Shown here piece by piece: positions 34,212-42,116 of a stretch of 64,000 bases of DNA. Each line of letters begins with the position of its first letter. Position 1 is the first letter of the stretch. The notes beneath the pieces are model-generated. The model was not told the origin of the DNA, ran no database searches, and saw only the letters and a list, made by a program, of their open reading frames with translations. This DNA comes from Nitrospiraceae bacterium (GTDB taxonomy: Bacteria > Nitrospirota > Thermodesulfovibrionia > UBA6902): positions 1 through 64,000 of the forward strand of contig QZKO01000028.1 of the NCBI GenBank assembly GCA_003599505.1, in the 5' to 3' direction. A program made the translations under genes and the position numbers.

Positions 34212-34910
34212 ATGATTAACAAATTCCTGAACATCCTCTTCCCTGAAACATGCCCGGTATGTAAAGGGCCTGCGAAAAATCATCAAACCACTCCCATTTG
34301 CGCGGATTGCTGGCAGACAGTTTCTCCATACGGAGGACCTGTTTGCCGGAGATGCGGGAAACCGCTTGTATCTGATGTTTCAGCGACCTGCGGGGAATGT
34401 CTTGAGGATGAGCCTTCCTTTTCTTATGCCAGGAGTTTCGGACTTTATGAGGGCGTATTAAGAAAAGCGATCAGCCTGTTGAAGTACCATAATGTTAAAA
34501 GACTTTCAAAACCCTTATCTGATATAATACTTTCGCTTAAAATGCCCGAGGCTGACGCTGTTATCCCGGTCCCGCTGCACGAAAAACGTCTCAGGATGAG
34601 GGAATTCAACCAGTCCGCCCTTCTTGCGAAATATCAGGCAAAAGGTCTGGGGATCAAACTGATAGTTGACTGTCTTGTCAAGACCAGAGACACGGCTCCG
34701 CAGGTGGGCCTCAGCTCACATGCCAGGAGAAATAACATCAGGAAGGCGTTTGAGGTCAGGCGCGCGGGAATGATAGAAGGGAAAAATATTATCCTTGTAG
34801 ACGATGTAGTAACAACCGGAGCTACCGTGCGTGAATGCTCCAGGGTTTTAAAAAAAGCAGGCGCTGAAAATATTTATATCACCACGCTTGCGCAAAGGAT
34901 GATGGATTAG
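34212..34910 (+). CDS. comF: ComF-family phosphoribosyltransferase-like protein
   Basis: 232 residues. N-terminal double zinc ribbon: CPVCKGP, CADCW, CRRCGKPL and CGECLED (about 15-65), then a PRTase domain with AVIPVPLHEKRLRMREFNQS and the PRPP loop IILVDDVVTTGATV (about 193-206). ComF proteins are linked to DNA uptake in competent bacteria, and comEA occurs at 49.3 kb. It starts a two-gene unit with nfnAB (9-bp gap). Confidence 0.92.
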   Translation: MINKFLNILFPETCPVCKGPAKNHQTTPICADCWQTVSPYGGPVCRRCGKPLVSDVSATCGECLEDEPSFSYARSFGLYEGVLRKAISLLKYHNVKRLSKPLSDIILSLKMPEADAVIPVPLHEKRLRMREFNQSALLAKYQAKGLGIKLIVDCLVKTRDTAPQVGLSSHARRNNIRKAFEVRRAGMIEGKNIILVDDVVTTGATVRECSRVLKKAGAENIYITTLAQRMMD

Positions 34911-34918
34911 AGAAAACC

Positions 34919-37204
34919 ATGTTCAAAATCTTGCATAAACAGTCGCTTGCCCCACTGGTTGATGAAATGGTCATAGACGCTCCGCATATCGCGCGTCACG
35001 CCAGGGCCGGCAACTTTGTCGTGCTGAGGATCGATGAAAAGGGAGAAAGAATCCCCCTGACCATTGCTGATTCAGACAGCGCAAACGGTACGGTAACATT
35101 ACTTTTCCAGAAGGTCGGAAAGACGACGGAAAAGCTCGGCTCCCTGGGTCCCGGGGGATACATAAGGGACGTGACGGGCCCGCTCGGTCATCCTACACCG
35201 GTAAAGGAATACGGACACTGCGTGCTGGTAGGCGGCGGCATAGGGACTGCTACGCTGTACCCTATCCTGAAGGCTTTAAAAGATACAAACAATATGGTGA
35301 CGGTAATTCTCGGGGCCCGGACAGAAGGGCTTCTGGTATGGGCGGACAAATTCATGGAGCTTGCCGACGAAACAGTGATAACAACAGATGATGGAAGCTC
35401 AGGCAGAAAAGGTCTTGTCACTGAAGCCCTGAAAGAAATAATCGATGCCGAATCTGTCGCAGTGGTCATTGCTGTCGGTCCCATAAGGATGATGAAGGCG
35501 GTTTCAGACCTTACGAGGCCGTACGGCATTAAGACCATAGTCAGCCTCAATCCCGTTATGGTTGAAGGCACGGGCATGTGCGGGGCCTGCAGGGTAACCA
35601 TAGGGGAGAAAACAAGGTTTGCGTGTGTTGACGGGCCTGAATTCGACGGGCATGAGGTGGATTTCCGGGAATTGGAGAACAGACTGGGATTTTATAAGAA
35701 AGAAGAAGAACAGGCGTACCATTTGTTTTTAAGAAAGACGAAGACAGGGTTCAAGGGTTCAAGGGTTCAAGGGTTCAAGGGGTCAAGGGGTCAAGTAATG
35801 CGATTCAGAAATCCTGAAAAAAGAAAAACCGATTTCAAGGAGGTTTCACTCGGCCTGACGGAAAGACAGGCGGTGAAGGAAGCGGACCGCTGCCTTCAGT
35901 GCAAAAAACCTCACTGCATTGCAGGCTGTCCTGTTGAGATCGACATACCGAAATTCATCTCATTTGTCAAAGAGAAAGATTATCTCGGCGGGCTGAAAAA
36001 AATAAGGGAATTCAACATGCTCCCCGCGATATGCGGAAGGGTCTGCCCGCAGGAGCACCAGTGCCAGGGCAACTGCGTGCTCGGCAAAAAGAAACATCCT
36101 GTCTCCATAGGCGCGCTTGAGCGGTTTGTCGCTGATTATGAGGCGACTTTGGGACAGCCGGAGCTCCCTGAAACAACTCCGCCTAACGGATATAAAGTTG
36201 CGGTTGTAGGTTCAGGCCCCGCGGGATTGACAGTTGCAGCCGACCTTGCGAAGATTGGGTACGGCGTCACGGTCTTTGAAGCCCTTCACGAGCCCGGAGG
36301 GGTGCTTACCTATGGTATTCCTGAATTCCGGCTGCCGAAGAAAATTATCAACAGAGAAATTGATTTTGTAAAAAGCCTCGGCGTGGAAATTATACTCAAC
36401 TGTGTTGTCGGAAGAACACGCACCATCGATGAACTGTTTGAAGACGGGTTCAAGGCAATTTTTATCGGCGTGGGCGCCGGTTCGCCGAAATATCTTGGAA
36501 TTCCGGGAGAAAACCTGAATAATGTATATTTTGCGTCGGAGTTCCTTACAAGGGTCAATCTCATGAAGGCTCATAAATTCCCTGTATACGACACGCCCGT
36601 GAAAAAAGCCAGGCAGGTAGCCGTCATCGGCGGGGGCAACGTTGCCATGGATTCAGCGAGGACGGCCCTGCGGCTCGGAGCTGAAAAAGTTTATATCGTT
36701 TACCGCAGGACAGAGCATGAAATGCCTTCAAGGCATGAGGAAGTTGAAAACGCTCAGGAAGAAGGGGTGGAGTTCCTCTTCCTTTCAAACCCGAAAGAGG
36801 TTATCGGTGATGAAAAAGGATATGTAACAGCGCTCAGGTGCGACAAGATGGTGCTGTGCGAGCCCGACGCATCAGGAAGGAGAAAACCTGAATGCTCTGG
36901 TGAAGAATTTACCCTTGATGTTGATCAGGTAATAATGGCAATCGGACAGACATCAAATCCCATCCTCGTCCGTTCCGTAACAGGTTTAACCCTCTGGGGT
37001 GAAGGCTATATCAAGATCGATCACGATGGAAGGACAAATTTACCGGGGATCTTTGCCGGGGGCGATATTACAACAGGCGCGGCAACGGTCATCAGCGCCA
37101 TGGGAGCGGGGAAACGCGCGGCGCGCTCAATCGATGATTACATCATGGGCAGAAAAGAAGAGCGGCAAACTGCCGGCAATCACACCCCTCAGGAGCCGTT
37201 ATAA
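34919..37204 (+). CDS. nfnAB: NfnA-NfnB fusion: NADH-dependent ferredoxin:NADP+ oxidoreductase
   Basis: 761 residues. Residues 1-276 are the NfnA/SudB-type subunit: FAD/NAD(H) ferredoxin-reductase fold and a [2Fe-2S] site (GTGMCGACRVT, FACVDGPEFDG). Residues 294-755 are the NfnB/SudA/GltD-type subunit: [4Fe-4S] motifs CLQCKKPHCIAGCP and CGRVCPQEHQCQGNC, FAD loop VAVVGSGPAGL and NADPH loop VAVIGGGNVAMDSARTALRL. Together they bifurcate electrons between NADPH, NAD+ and ferredoxin. These are normally two genes. The junction (277-293) is coded by a TTCAAGG heptamer array, and ATG 35798 is where a separate nfnB would begin. Confidence 0.92.
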   Translation: MFKILHKQSLAPLVDEMVIDAPHIARHARAGNFVVLRIDEKGERIPLTIADSDSANGTVTLLFQKVGKTTEKLGSLGPGGYIRDVTGPLGHPTPVKEYGHCVLVGGGIGTATLYPILKALKDTNNMVTVILGARTEGLLVWADKFMELADETVITTDDGSSGRKGLVTEALKEIIDAESVAVVIAVGPIRMMKAVSDLTRPYGIKTIVSLNPVMVEGTGMCGACRVTIGEKTRFACVDGPEFDGHEVDFRELENRLGFYKKEEEQAYHLFLRKTKTGFKGSRVQGFKGSRGQVMRFRNPEKRKTDFKEVSLGLTERQAVKEADRCLQCKKPHCIAGCPVEIDIPKFISFVKEKDYLGGLKKIREFNMLPAICGRVCPQEHQCQGNCVLGKKKHPVSIGALERFVADYEATLGQPELPETTPPNGYKVAVVGSGPAGLTVAADLAKIGYGVTVFEALHEPGGVLTYGIPEFRLPKKIINREIDFVKSLGVEIILNCVVGRTRTIDELFEDGFKAIFIGVGAGSPKYLGIPGENLNNVYFASEFLTRVNLMKAHKFPVYDTPVKKARQVAVIGGGNVAMDSARTALRLGAEKVYIVYRRTEHEMPSRHEEVENAQEEGVEFLFLSNPKEVIGDEKGYVTALRCDKMVLCEPDASGRRKPECSGEEFTLDVDQVIMAIGQTSNPILVRSVTGLTLWGEGYIKIDHDGRTNLPGIFAGGDITTGAATVISAMGAGKRAARSIDDYIMGRKEERQTAGNHTPQEPL
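35746..35797. repeat. GGTTCAA/GGGTCAA heptamer array at the nfnA-nfnB junction
   Basis: Units GGGTTCA then AGGGGTC in 7-bp phase, reading [17 protein letters not shown] in the fused frame. The array ends one base before an ATG that matches the NfnB N-terminus. Confidence 0.85.
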
Positions 37205-37395
37205 CCAATGCTGACTTTACCGTCTTCCACAATAACAGGGACCTTCCTCTGTCCGCCTGAATGCTTAAGCATTTCATCCAACTTTATTTTGTCCGCCTTT
37301 ACATCATAATATTCAGCCCCCCATCCGTAAGCCGACCTGGCTTTTTCTGTGAAGGGTCAGCCCGCCTTGCCGTAAATAATTATCCTGTCCGCCAT
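37189..37395 (-). CDS. Glutaredoxin-like selenoprotein with in-frame UGA (Sec13)
   Basis: Reading through one TGA (37359-37357) gives 68 residues: MADRIIIYGKAG-Sec-PFTEKARSAYGW, then AEYYDVKADKIKLDEMLKHS, GGQRKVPVIVEDGKVSIGYN and GS. This is a small thioredoxin/glutaredoxin fold: first strand, an active site U-P-F-T in place of C-P-x-C, helix, and the cis-Pro segment KVPVIVEDG. A strong ribosome site (AAAGGAGG, 7 nt) precedes ATG 37395. A SECIS-like hairpin follows the UGA. Glutaredoxin-like selenoproteins with UPxT motifs are known in Deltaproteobacteria. It ends inside the convergent nfnAB 3' end (16-bp overlap). Sec incorporation genes must lie elsewhere. Confidence 0.85.
37319..37359 (-). 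promoter_or_regulatory. Bacterial SECIS-like element after the UGA
   Basis: Reading the minus strand from the UGA: CCCUUC can pair with GGAUGGG (one bulge), and the apical hairpin AAGCC-AGGUC-GGCUU has a perfect 5-bp stem. The AGGUC loop holds the GGU that SelB recognises (the E. coli fdhF loop is AGGUCU), about 19-23 nt after the UGA. Confidence 0.7.
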
Positions 37396-37442
37396 GAGAG
37401 CGCCTCCTTTATTCATGAATTAATCACATATAATTACCCTAT

Positions 37443-37470
37443 GTAGGGGCGGGTTTAAAACCCGCCCCGC
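37443..37470. repeat. GTAGGGGCGGGTTT palindrome
   Basis: GGGGCGGGTTT (37446-37456) pairs with AAACCCGCCCC (37458-37468). Same family as 31660, 47050 and 52375. It stands alone between two genes. Confidence 0.85.
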
Positions 37471-37545
37471 ATGGAGACATAGTTTTCATATTATACCTCA
37501 TAACAATGGAGCCTGGAACACCAAAAACAGTATAATGAATGATAC

Positions 37546-37728
37546 ATGAAAGAAGACATAATCAACTGCTTCAACTGCTCCTATTTCTACATAACATGGG
37601 ACGAGCAATTCCCGCGCGGCTGCAGGGCCATGGGGTTCAAATCCAGGGAAATGCCTTCCGGTGTCGTTTACGCGTCATCAGGAACGCAATGCCTGAAGTT
37701 TAAAAAGAAGAAACAGAAACGAAACTAA
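37546..37728 (+). CDS. Small Cys-rich conserved protein, unknown function
   Basis: 60 residues with four Cys in zinc-ribbon-like spacing: CFNCSYFYITWDEQFPRGC (Cys8, Cys11, Cys26) and Cys49 in GTQCLKF. I recognise the pattern 'C..C.YFY.TWD..FPRGCRA.GFKS..MPS' from short uncharacterised proteins of Deltaproteobacteria and Nitrospirota. The basic tail KFKKKKQKRN suggests nucleic-acid contact. Monocistronic, before the radical-SAM gene. Confidence 0.75.
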   Translation: MKEDIINCFNCSYFYITWDEQFPRGCRAMGFKSREMPSGVVYASSGTQCLKFKKKKQKRN

Positions 37729-37737
37729 ATTTCACCC

Positions 37738-37770
37738 TCACCCTGACTCTCTCCCATCAAGGGAGAGGGA
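37738..37770. repeat. CTCTCCC-ATCAA-GGGAGAG hairpin (common dispersed type)
   Basis: A 7-bp stem (37749-37755 with 37761-37767) preceded by CACCCTCACCCTGACT. This CACCCT..CTCTCCC..GGGAGAGGG type is a frequent dispersed repeat in many bacterial genomes. It may also terminate transcription of the 37546 gene. Confidence 0.7.
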
Positions 37771-37821
37771 ATTATTGCAAAATTGCATTTGAACAATGCC
37801 CTGTGTGATAATGAAAATCTT

Positions 37822-40374
37822 ATGAACCTCGCGCGTTTCAAAAAACCAAGCAGATACATGGGCGGCGAAGTGAATATGGTCCGGAAAGGCGCGGACCTGA
37901 AGGTCGCCCTGTGCTTCCCCGACACATATGAGATCGGGATGTCCCATCTCGGACTCAAAATTCTTTATGAAACAATAAATAATATCCCTTATGCCTCCGC
38001 TGAAAGGGTCTATGCTCCGTGGAATGATTTTGAGTCGTATATCAGGCAGAACAACATACTTCTCTCTTCTCTGGAAAGTAAAAGGCCCCTGAAAGACTTC
38101 GACATTATCGGTTTCACCCTGCAATATGAACTTTCATATACAAATATCCTCAATATGCTGGATCTTGGCGGCATCCCGATCAGTGCTGCGGAAAGGGGAG
38201 ACAGCTATCCGCTCGTGATTGCCGGGGGGCCCTGCGCTGTCAATCCTCTCCCCCTTGTGCCCTTTATCGATGCCTTTGTAATAGGGGACGGGGAGGCGGC
38301 GGCAGTAGAGATAATAGAAGAAGTCAGAAGTCAGAAGTCAGAAGTCAGAAGTAAAAGAAGTCTTTTAAATATCCTTGCTGGACTTGAAGGCGTTTATGTT
38401 CCCATAATTCACGATATATCCAAACAGAAAATCAAAAGAAGAATAGTTGAAGACCTCGACAAAGCTCCTTATCCGGACGCGCCGGCTGTTCCTTATATGT
38501 CCGTTATTCATGACCGCGCGGCAATTGAAATATCACGGGGATGTACGAGGGGATGCCGGTTTTGCCAGGCGGGAATGATCTACAGGCCCTTGCGTGAAAG
38601 GTCGATGGAGAAGGTCCTCTCACTTGCGCAAAGGTCCGTTATAAATACGGGACATGAAGAGGTCTCGTTTACTTCACTCAGCACAGGAGATTACAGCGGC
38701 CTGCTGCCTTTAATCAGGAATTTTAACGCGATGTGCGCGGGCCGGCATATCTCAATCTCCCTTCCCTCACTGCGTGTGGGCTCTATAAACTCTGAGGTCC
38801 TTAAAGAGATAAAAAGCGTGAGGAAAACAGGTTTTACTATTGCGCCCGAAGCCGGCACCGAAAGGCTCCGCAATGTCATAAACAAGGACTTTACGGGAGA
38901 AGAATATGAGGAGACATTAAGAAAACTTTTTTCCGAGGGATGGAAAAACATCAAACTCTATTTCATGATAGGCCTCCCCACAGAGACTACGCAGGATATC
39001 GACGGTCTCATTAATATGGCGGTGATGGCTTCCAGAAAAGGCAGAGAGATGGGGGGCAGAGGCGTTAATATAAACGTGGGCATCTCATGCTTTGTGCCCA
39101 AACCGCATACGCCGTTCCAATGGATAGGACAGGCCCCGTTCGGAGAGCTGCGGGAGAAACAGGATTACCTTAGAAAGGCCTTCAGGAGAAGGGGGATTAA
39201 TTTCAAGGGGCAGCACGTTGAGAACAGCCTCCTCGAAGCCGTATTTTCAAGGGGCGGCAGGGAGTGCGCTTCTTTACTGGAAGAAGCGTGGAGACAGGGA
39301 TGCCGTTTTGACGGATGGTCGGAGATGTTTAATTTCGAAGCATGGCTGAGTGCAGCGGAAAAAACAGGAATCGACCTTTACAGTTCTGCAACGCGCACTT
39401 GGCTTATTGACGATGAGCTGCCCTGGGACTTTATCGATACGGGTATATCAAAGAGTTTCTTAATCTCTGAATTCGATAAGGCCTTTCAGCAGAAAATTAC
39501 TCCTGACTGCAGGAATGTTTGTTATGGATGCGGGCTGGAGTGTAAAAACAGGGCTCAGGGCAAAGAAAATCCTCCCTCTTTTGCAGGGGCAGGCCTATGT
39601 GCCTCTCCAGGGCAACCACAGGGGGTTGCCCTTACGAGACATAAAATCGCTGTCCCGACAAACCTGAGAGTTAAATTTTCAAAGACCGGGGACATGCGCT
39701 ACCTTTCCCATCAGGAGCTGATGACGGCAATATTGAGGGCCATGCGAAGGGCGAACATCCCTGTCGCGTACTCCGCGGGGTTCCATCCTCATCCCAAAAT
39801 CTCATTCGGTCCGGCCCTGGCAGCGGGAATTGAAGGAGTGCATGAATATTTTGATATAGAACTGACTGCTTTAATGAATACATCTGATTTTATAGAAAGA
39901 ATGAACCATGAACTGCCGGAAGGCCTTCGTATTTTACACTCGGTCCTGATTCCCGGAGAAGAGCGTGCATTGAGCGACTTTATTTCAAGATACGAATACG
40001 AAGTAGTTATTGACAGAGATGCAGATAAGCTAATAAAGTCATTTATGAGCAAACAACAGCACCTTGTTTTAAGAGAAAATAGAGTGGCAGGTTTGAAGCC
40101 CGCCCCTGCAAGCGGTGGGAAGGATGGCGCCCGAACGATCGACATACGCCCTATGGTAGAGAAGGCTGAGGTTGACGGCAGGGTCCTGCGTCTCGTGCTC
40201 GCCGATACAGACAGGGCAAAGGCACGGCTCTTTGAGATACTGAAAGAGATGCTTCAGAAACCCGTTGAGGATATACAGACGGCATTGATTAAAAGAATGC
40301 GCCTTTATGGTTATAATAGAAAAGGATGGTCTGAACCGATAAGTGAAATAAACACAGAGACACGGGGGCACTGA
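37822..40374 (+). CDS. Radical SAM protein (TIGR03960 type) fused to DUF2344
   Basis: 850 residues from ATG 37822; an upstream TTG (37783) is possible but adds residues outside the family. Residues 1-150 are the N-terminal cobalamin-like region (YMGGEVNMV.K, DTYEIGMSHLGLKILYE). The radical SAM cluster is CTRGCRFC (Cys-x3-Cys-x2-Cys, near residue 240). The C-terminal DUF2344 domain starts near 615 (LRVKFSKTGDMRYLSHQELM). Neighbour of rng in many genomes, so a role in RNA modification is often guessed. Three repeats are inserted in frame (38323, 39583, 40086), and the last codons and stop lie in a fourth. Confidence 0.9.
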   Translation: MNLARFKKPSRYMGGEVNMVRKGADLKVALCFPDTYEIGMSHLGLKILYETINNIPYASAERVYAPWNDFESYIRQNNILLSSLESKRPLKDFDIIGFTLQYELSYTNILNMLDLGGIPISAAERGDSYPLVIAGGPCAVNPLPLVPFIDAFVIGDGEAAAVEIIEEVRSQKSEVRSKRSLLNILAGLEGVYVPIIHDISKQKIKRRIVEDLDKAPYPDAPAVPYMSVIHDRAAIEISRGCTRGCRFCQAGMIYRPLRERSMEKVLSLAQRSVINTGHEEVSFTSLSTGDYSGLLPLIRNFNAMCAGRHISISLPSLRVGSINSEVLKEIKSVRKTGFTIAPEAGTERLRNVINKDFTGEEYEETLRKLFSEGWKNIKLYFMIGLPTETTQDIDGLINMAVMASRKGREMGGRGVNINVGISCFVPKPHTPFQWIGQAPFGELREKQDYLRKAFRRRGINFKGQHVENSLLEAVFSRGGRECASLLEEAWRQGCRFDGWSEMFNFEAWLSAAEKTGIDLYSSATRTWLIDDELPWDFIDTGISKSFLISEFDKAFQQKITPDCRNVCYGCGLECKNRAQGKENPPSFAGAGLCASPGQPQGVALTRHKIAVPTNLRVKFSKTGDMRYLSHQELMTAILRAMRRANIPVAYSAGFHPHPKISFGPALAAGIEGVHEYFDIELTALMNTSDFIERMNHELPEGLRILHSVLIPGEERALSDFISRYEYEVVIDRDADKLIKSFMSKQQHLVLRENRVAGLKPAPASGGKDGARTIDIRPMVEKAEVDGRVLRLVLADTDRAKARLFEILKEMLQKPVEDIQTALIKRMRLYGYNRKGWSEPISEINTETRGH
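38323..38356. repeat. GTCAGAA heptamer array (4 exact copies) inside the radical SAM gene
   Basis: Copies at 38323, 38330, 38337 and 38344, then a GTAAAAG variant. They encode EVRSQKSEVRSQKSEVRS. Confidence 0.92.
39583..39636. repeat. GGGCAACCACAGGGGGTTGCCC element inside the radical SAM gene
   Basis: Begins GCAGGGGCAGGCC, ends GGGGGTTGCCCTTAC. Same family as 46131-46207. Encodes an extra FAGAGLCASPGQPQGVAL between the radical SAM and DUF2344 domains. Confidence 0.8.
40086..40112. repeat. GGCAGGTTTGAAGCCCGCCCC element inside the DUF2344 domain
   Basis: Matches half of a GTAGGGGCGGGTTT-type palindrome. Encodes VAGLKPAPA in a place where the domain shows no conserved sequence. Confidence 0.65.
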
Positions 40375-40553
40375 GAACTATAAATTCGAAGCACGAAATA
40401 CGAAATTCGAAACAATATCAAATGACCAAAATCCTAATGTTCCGAACGGGCACTGTTTTGATCATTGGGTATTTAGATTTTGAATTTGTCTCGTATTTCG
40501 ATATTCGGATTTCGGATTTTATATGTCTTACTCTGTGCCTCAGTGTTTAACAA
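40351..40553. repeat. Nested long inverted repeat between radical SAM gene and rng
   Basis: Outer arms AACACAGAGACACGGGGGC (40351) and CTCTGTGCCTCAGTGTTT (40531). Inner arms of CGAAATTCGAA/ACGAAAT words (40388-40414) and TCGTATTTCGATATTCGGAT (40491). A central AATGACCAAAATCC / TTTTGATCATTGGG pair. The radical SAM stop (TGA 40372) lies in the left arm. Confidence 0.8.
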
Positions 40554-40562
40554 GAATAAACT

Positions 40563-42044
40563 ATGGCCGGCAAGATAATCATCAACATAACTCCCGAACA
40601 GACGCGGGTGGCGCTGCTTGAAAACAGTACCCAGCTCTCCGAGCTTTATATCGAAAGGAAAAAAGACGCGAGCCTTGTCGGTAATGTCTATAAGGGCAAG
40701 GTCGTTAAGATCCTGCCCGGCATGCAATCGGCGTTTGTGGATATCGGGCTTGAGAAAGCGGCTTTCCTGCATGCCGCTGATGTGCTTTCAGGATTTGATT
40801 ATTCAATCTTCGGTGAGGATGTGGAAGAAACCGTAGCGCCCCAGCTCCCTATTGAAGACCTTCTCCGGGAAGGCGAAGAGGTGTTTGTCCAGGTTTCCAA
40901 AGACTCTATCGGCTCCAAAGGCGCCAGGGTCACGTCCTATATTACGCTCCCCGGCAGATACCTTGTTTTAATGCCGGGCGTTGAGCATACAGGCGTTTCC
41001 AGAAAAATCCTGGAGGAGGAAGAACGGACCAGGCTCAAGAATATCGTAAGTGAGCTGAAACAGAAAAATTTCGGCTTCATCATCAGGACGGCAAGCGAGG
41101 GCTGCACTGAAGATGAATTGAAGAAGGATATCGACTATCTCATGCTGCTGTGGGAAAACATCCAGAAGAAGAAGGAGAAAGTCAGCGCGCCGCACCTGCT
41201 TTACAGCGACCTTGATCTGGCCCTGAGAAGCGTGCGCGATCTCCTCGGCCACGAAATCGATGAGGTGCTTATTGATTCAAAAGAAGAGCATAGAAAGCTC
41301 CTGGACTTTGTTAATACTTACTTTCCAAAACTTATCTCCAGGATAAAACTTTATGACAGTACAGAGCCGGTCTTTGACGCCTTCGGCATTGAAATAGAGA
41401 TACCAAAGGCATTGGGGAAGCGCGTATGGCTTAAGTCCGGAGGGTACATTGTAATCGACCAGACCGAGGCCTTGACATCAATCGACGTAAACACCGGAAA
41501 ATTCGTAGGCAAGGCGTCGCTTGAAGACACTATTTTCAAGACGAACCTTGAGGCTGTAAAGGAAATCGCGTACCAGATAAGGCTCAGGAACCTGGGCGGT
41601 ATTATAATTATTGATTTTATCGACATGGAAAAAGAGGAAAACAGAAAAAAACTCTTCACCGTCTTCCAGGAAGCTATGGCAAAAGACAGGGCGAAAACGA
41701 CGATACTTGAAGTCTCCGAGCTCGGACTTATCCAGATGACAAGGAAACGGGTGCGGGAAAGCCTGCAGAGGGTGCTTTGCGAGCCCTGCCATTACTGTGA
41801 CGGCAAGGGGTTTGTAAAATCCCCGACAACCGTGTGCTATGAAATATTCATCGAGCTGAGGCGGATTGCGTTGACAAAGAAGAACTGCAAGATCATGGTG
41901 ACGGCCCATCCTTATGTAGCAGACCTTATTTTTGAAGATGAGAGGGAAGGCCTTGAGACAATAGAAAAGGAAAACGGCTTCAAGATTATCCTGAAGGCTG
42001 ATGAAACCTTCCACCAGGAATATTTCGAAGTGGCGACGCTGTAA
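40563..42044 (+). CDS. rng: Ribonuclease G (RNase E/G family)
   Basis: 493 residues: S1 domain (about 35-120, DASLVGNVYKGKVVKILPGM, QSAFVDIGLEKAAFLHAADV), RNase H-like and DNase I-like core with the catalytic Asp pair (TSIDVNTGKFVG and IIIDFIDMEKEENR), and the zinc-link CEPCHYCDGKGF near 400. It lacks the RNase E C-terminal scaffold. Processes 5S/16S rRNA precursors and mRNAs. Only 188 bp of repeat separates it from the radical SAM/DUF2344 gene. Confidence 0.95.
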   Translation: MAGKIIINITPEQTRVALLENSTQLSELYIERKKDASLVGNVYKGKVVKILPGMQSAFVDIGLEKAAFLHAADVLSGFDYSIFGEDVEETVAPQLPIEDLLREGEEVFVQVSKDSIGSKGARVTSYITLPGRYLVLMPGVEHTGVSRKILEEEERTRLKNIVSELKQKNFGFIIRTASEGCTEDELKKDIDYLMLLWENIQKKKEKVSAPHLLYSDLDLALRSVRDLLGHEIDEVLIDSKEEHRKLLDFVNTYFPKLISRIKLYDSTEPVFDAFGIEIEIPKALGKRVWLKSGGYIVIDQTEALTSIDVNTGKFVGKASLEDTIFKTNLEAVKEIAYQIRLRNLGGIIIIDFIDMEKEENRKKLFTVFQEAMAKDRAKTTILEVSELGLIQMTRKRVRESLQRVLCEPCHYCDGKGFVKSPTTVCYEIFIELRRIALTKKNCKIMVTAHPYVADLIFEDEREGLETIEKENGFKIILKADETFHQEYFEVATL

Positions 42045-42112
42045 AACAGGGTTCAAGGGGTCCAGGGTCCGAGGGGTCAAGGGGAACACTTGGCCCCTCG
42101 AACCCTTTAAAT
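42045..42112. repeat. GGGTTCA/AGGGGTC heptamer array with inverted end
   Basis: Left units such as AGGGGTC and CGAGGGG; right TTGGCCCCTCGAACCC is complementary to the left end. Located between rng and larE. Confidence 0.8.
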
Positions 42113-42116
42113 TAAA

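Noticed and set aside
34919-35797. nfnA and nfnB as two separate genes
   Set aside because: No stop codon separates them in this sequence. Annotated as a fusion, with the alternative stated.
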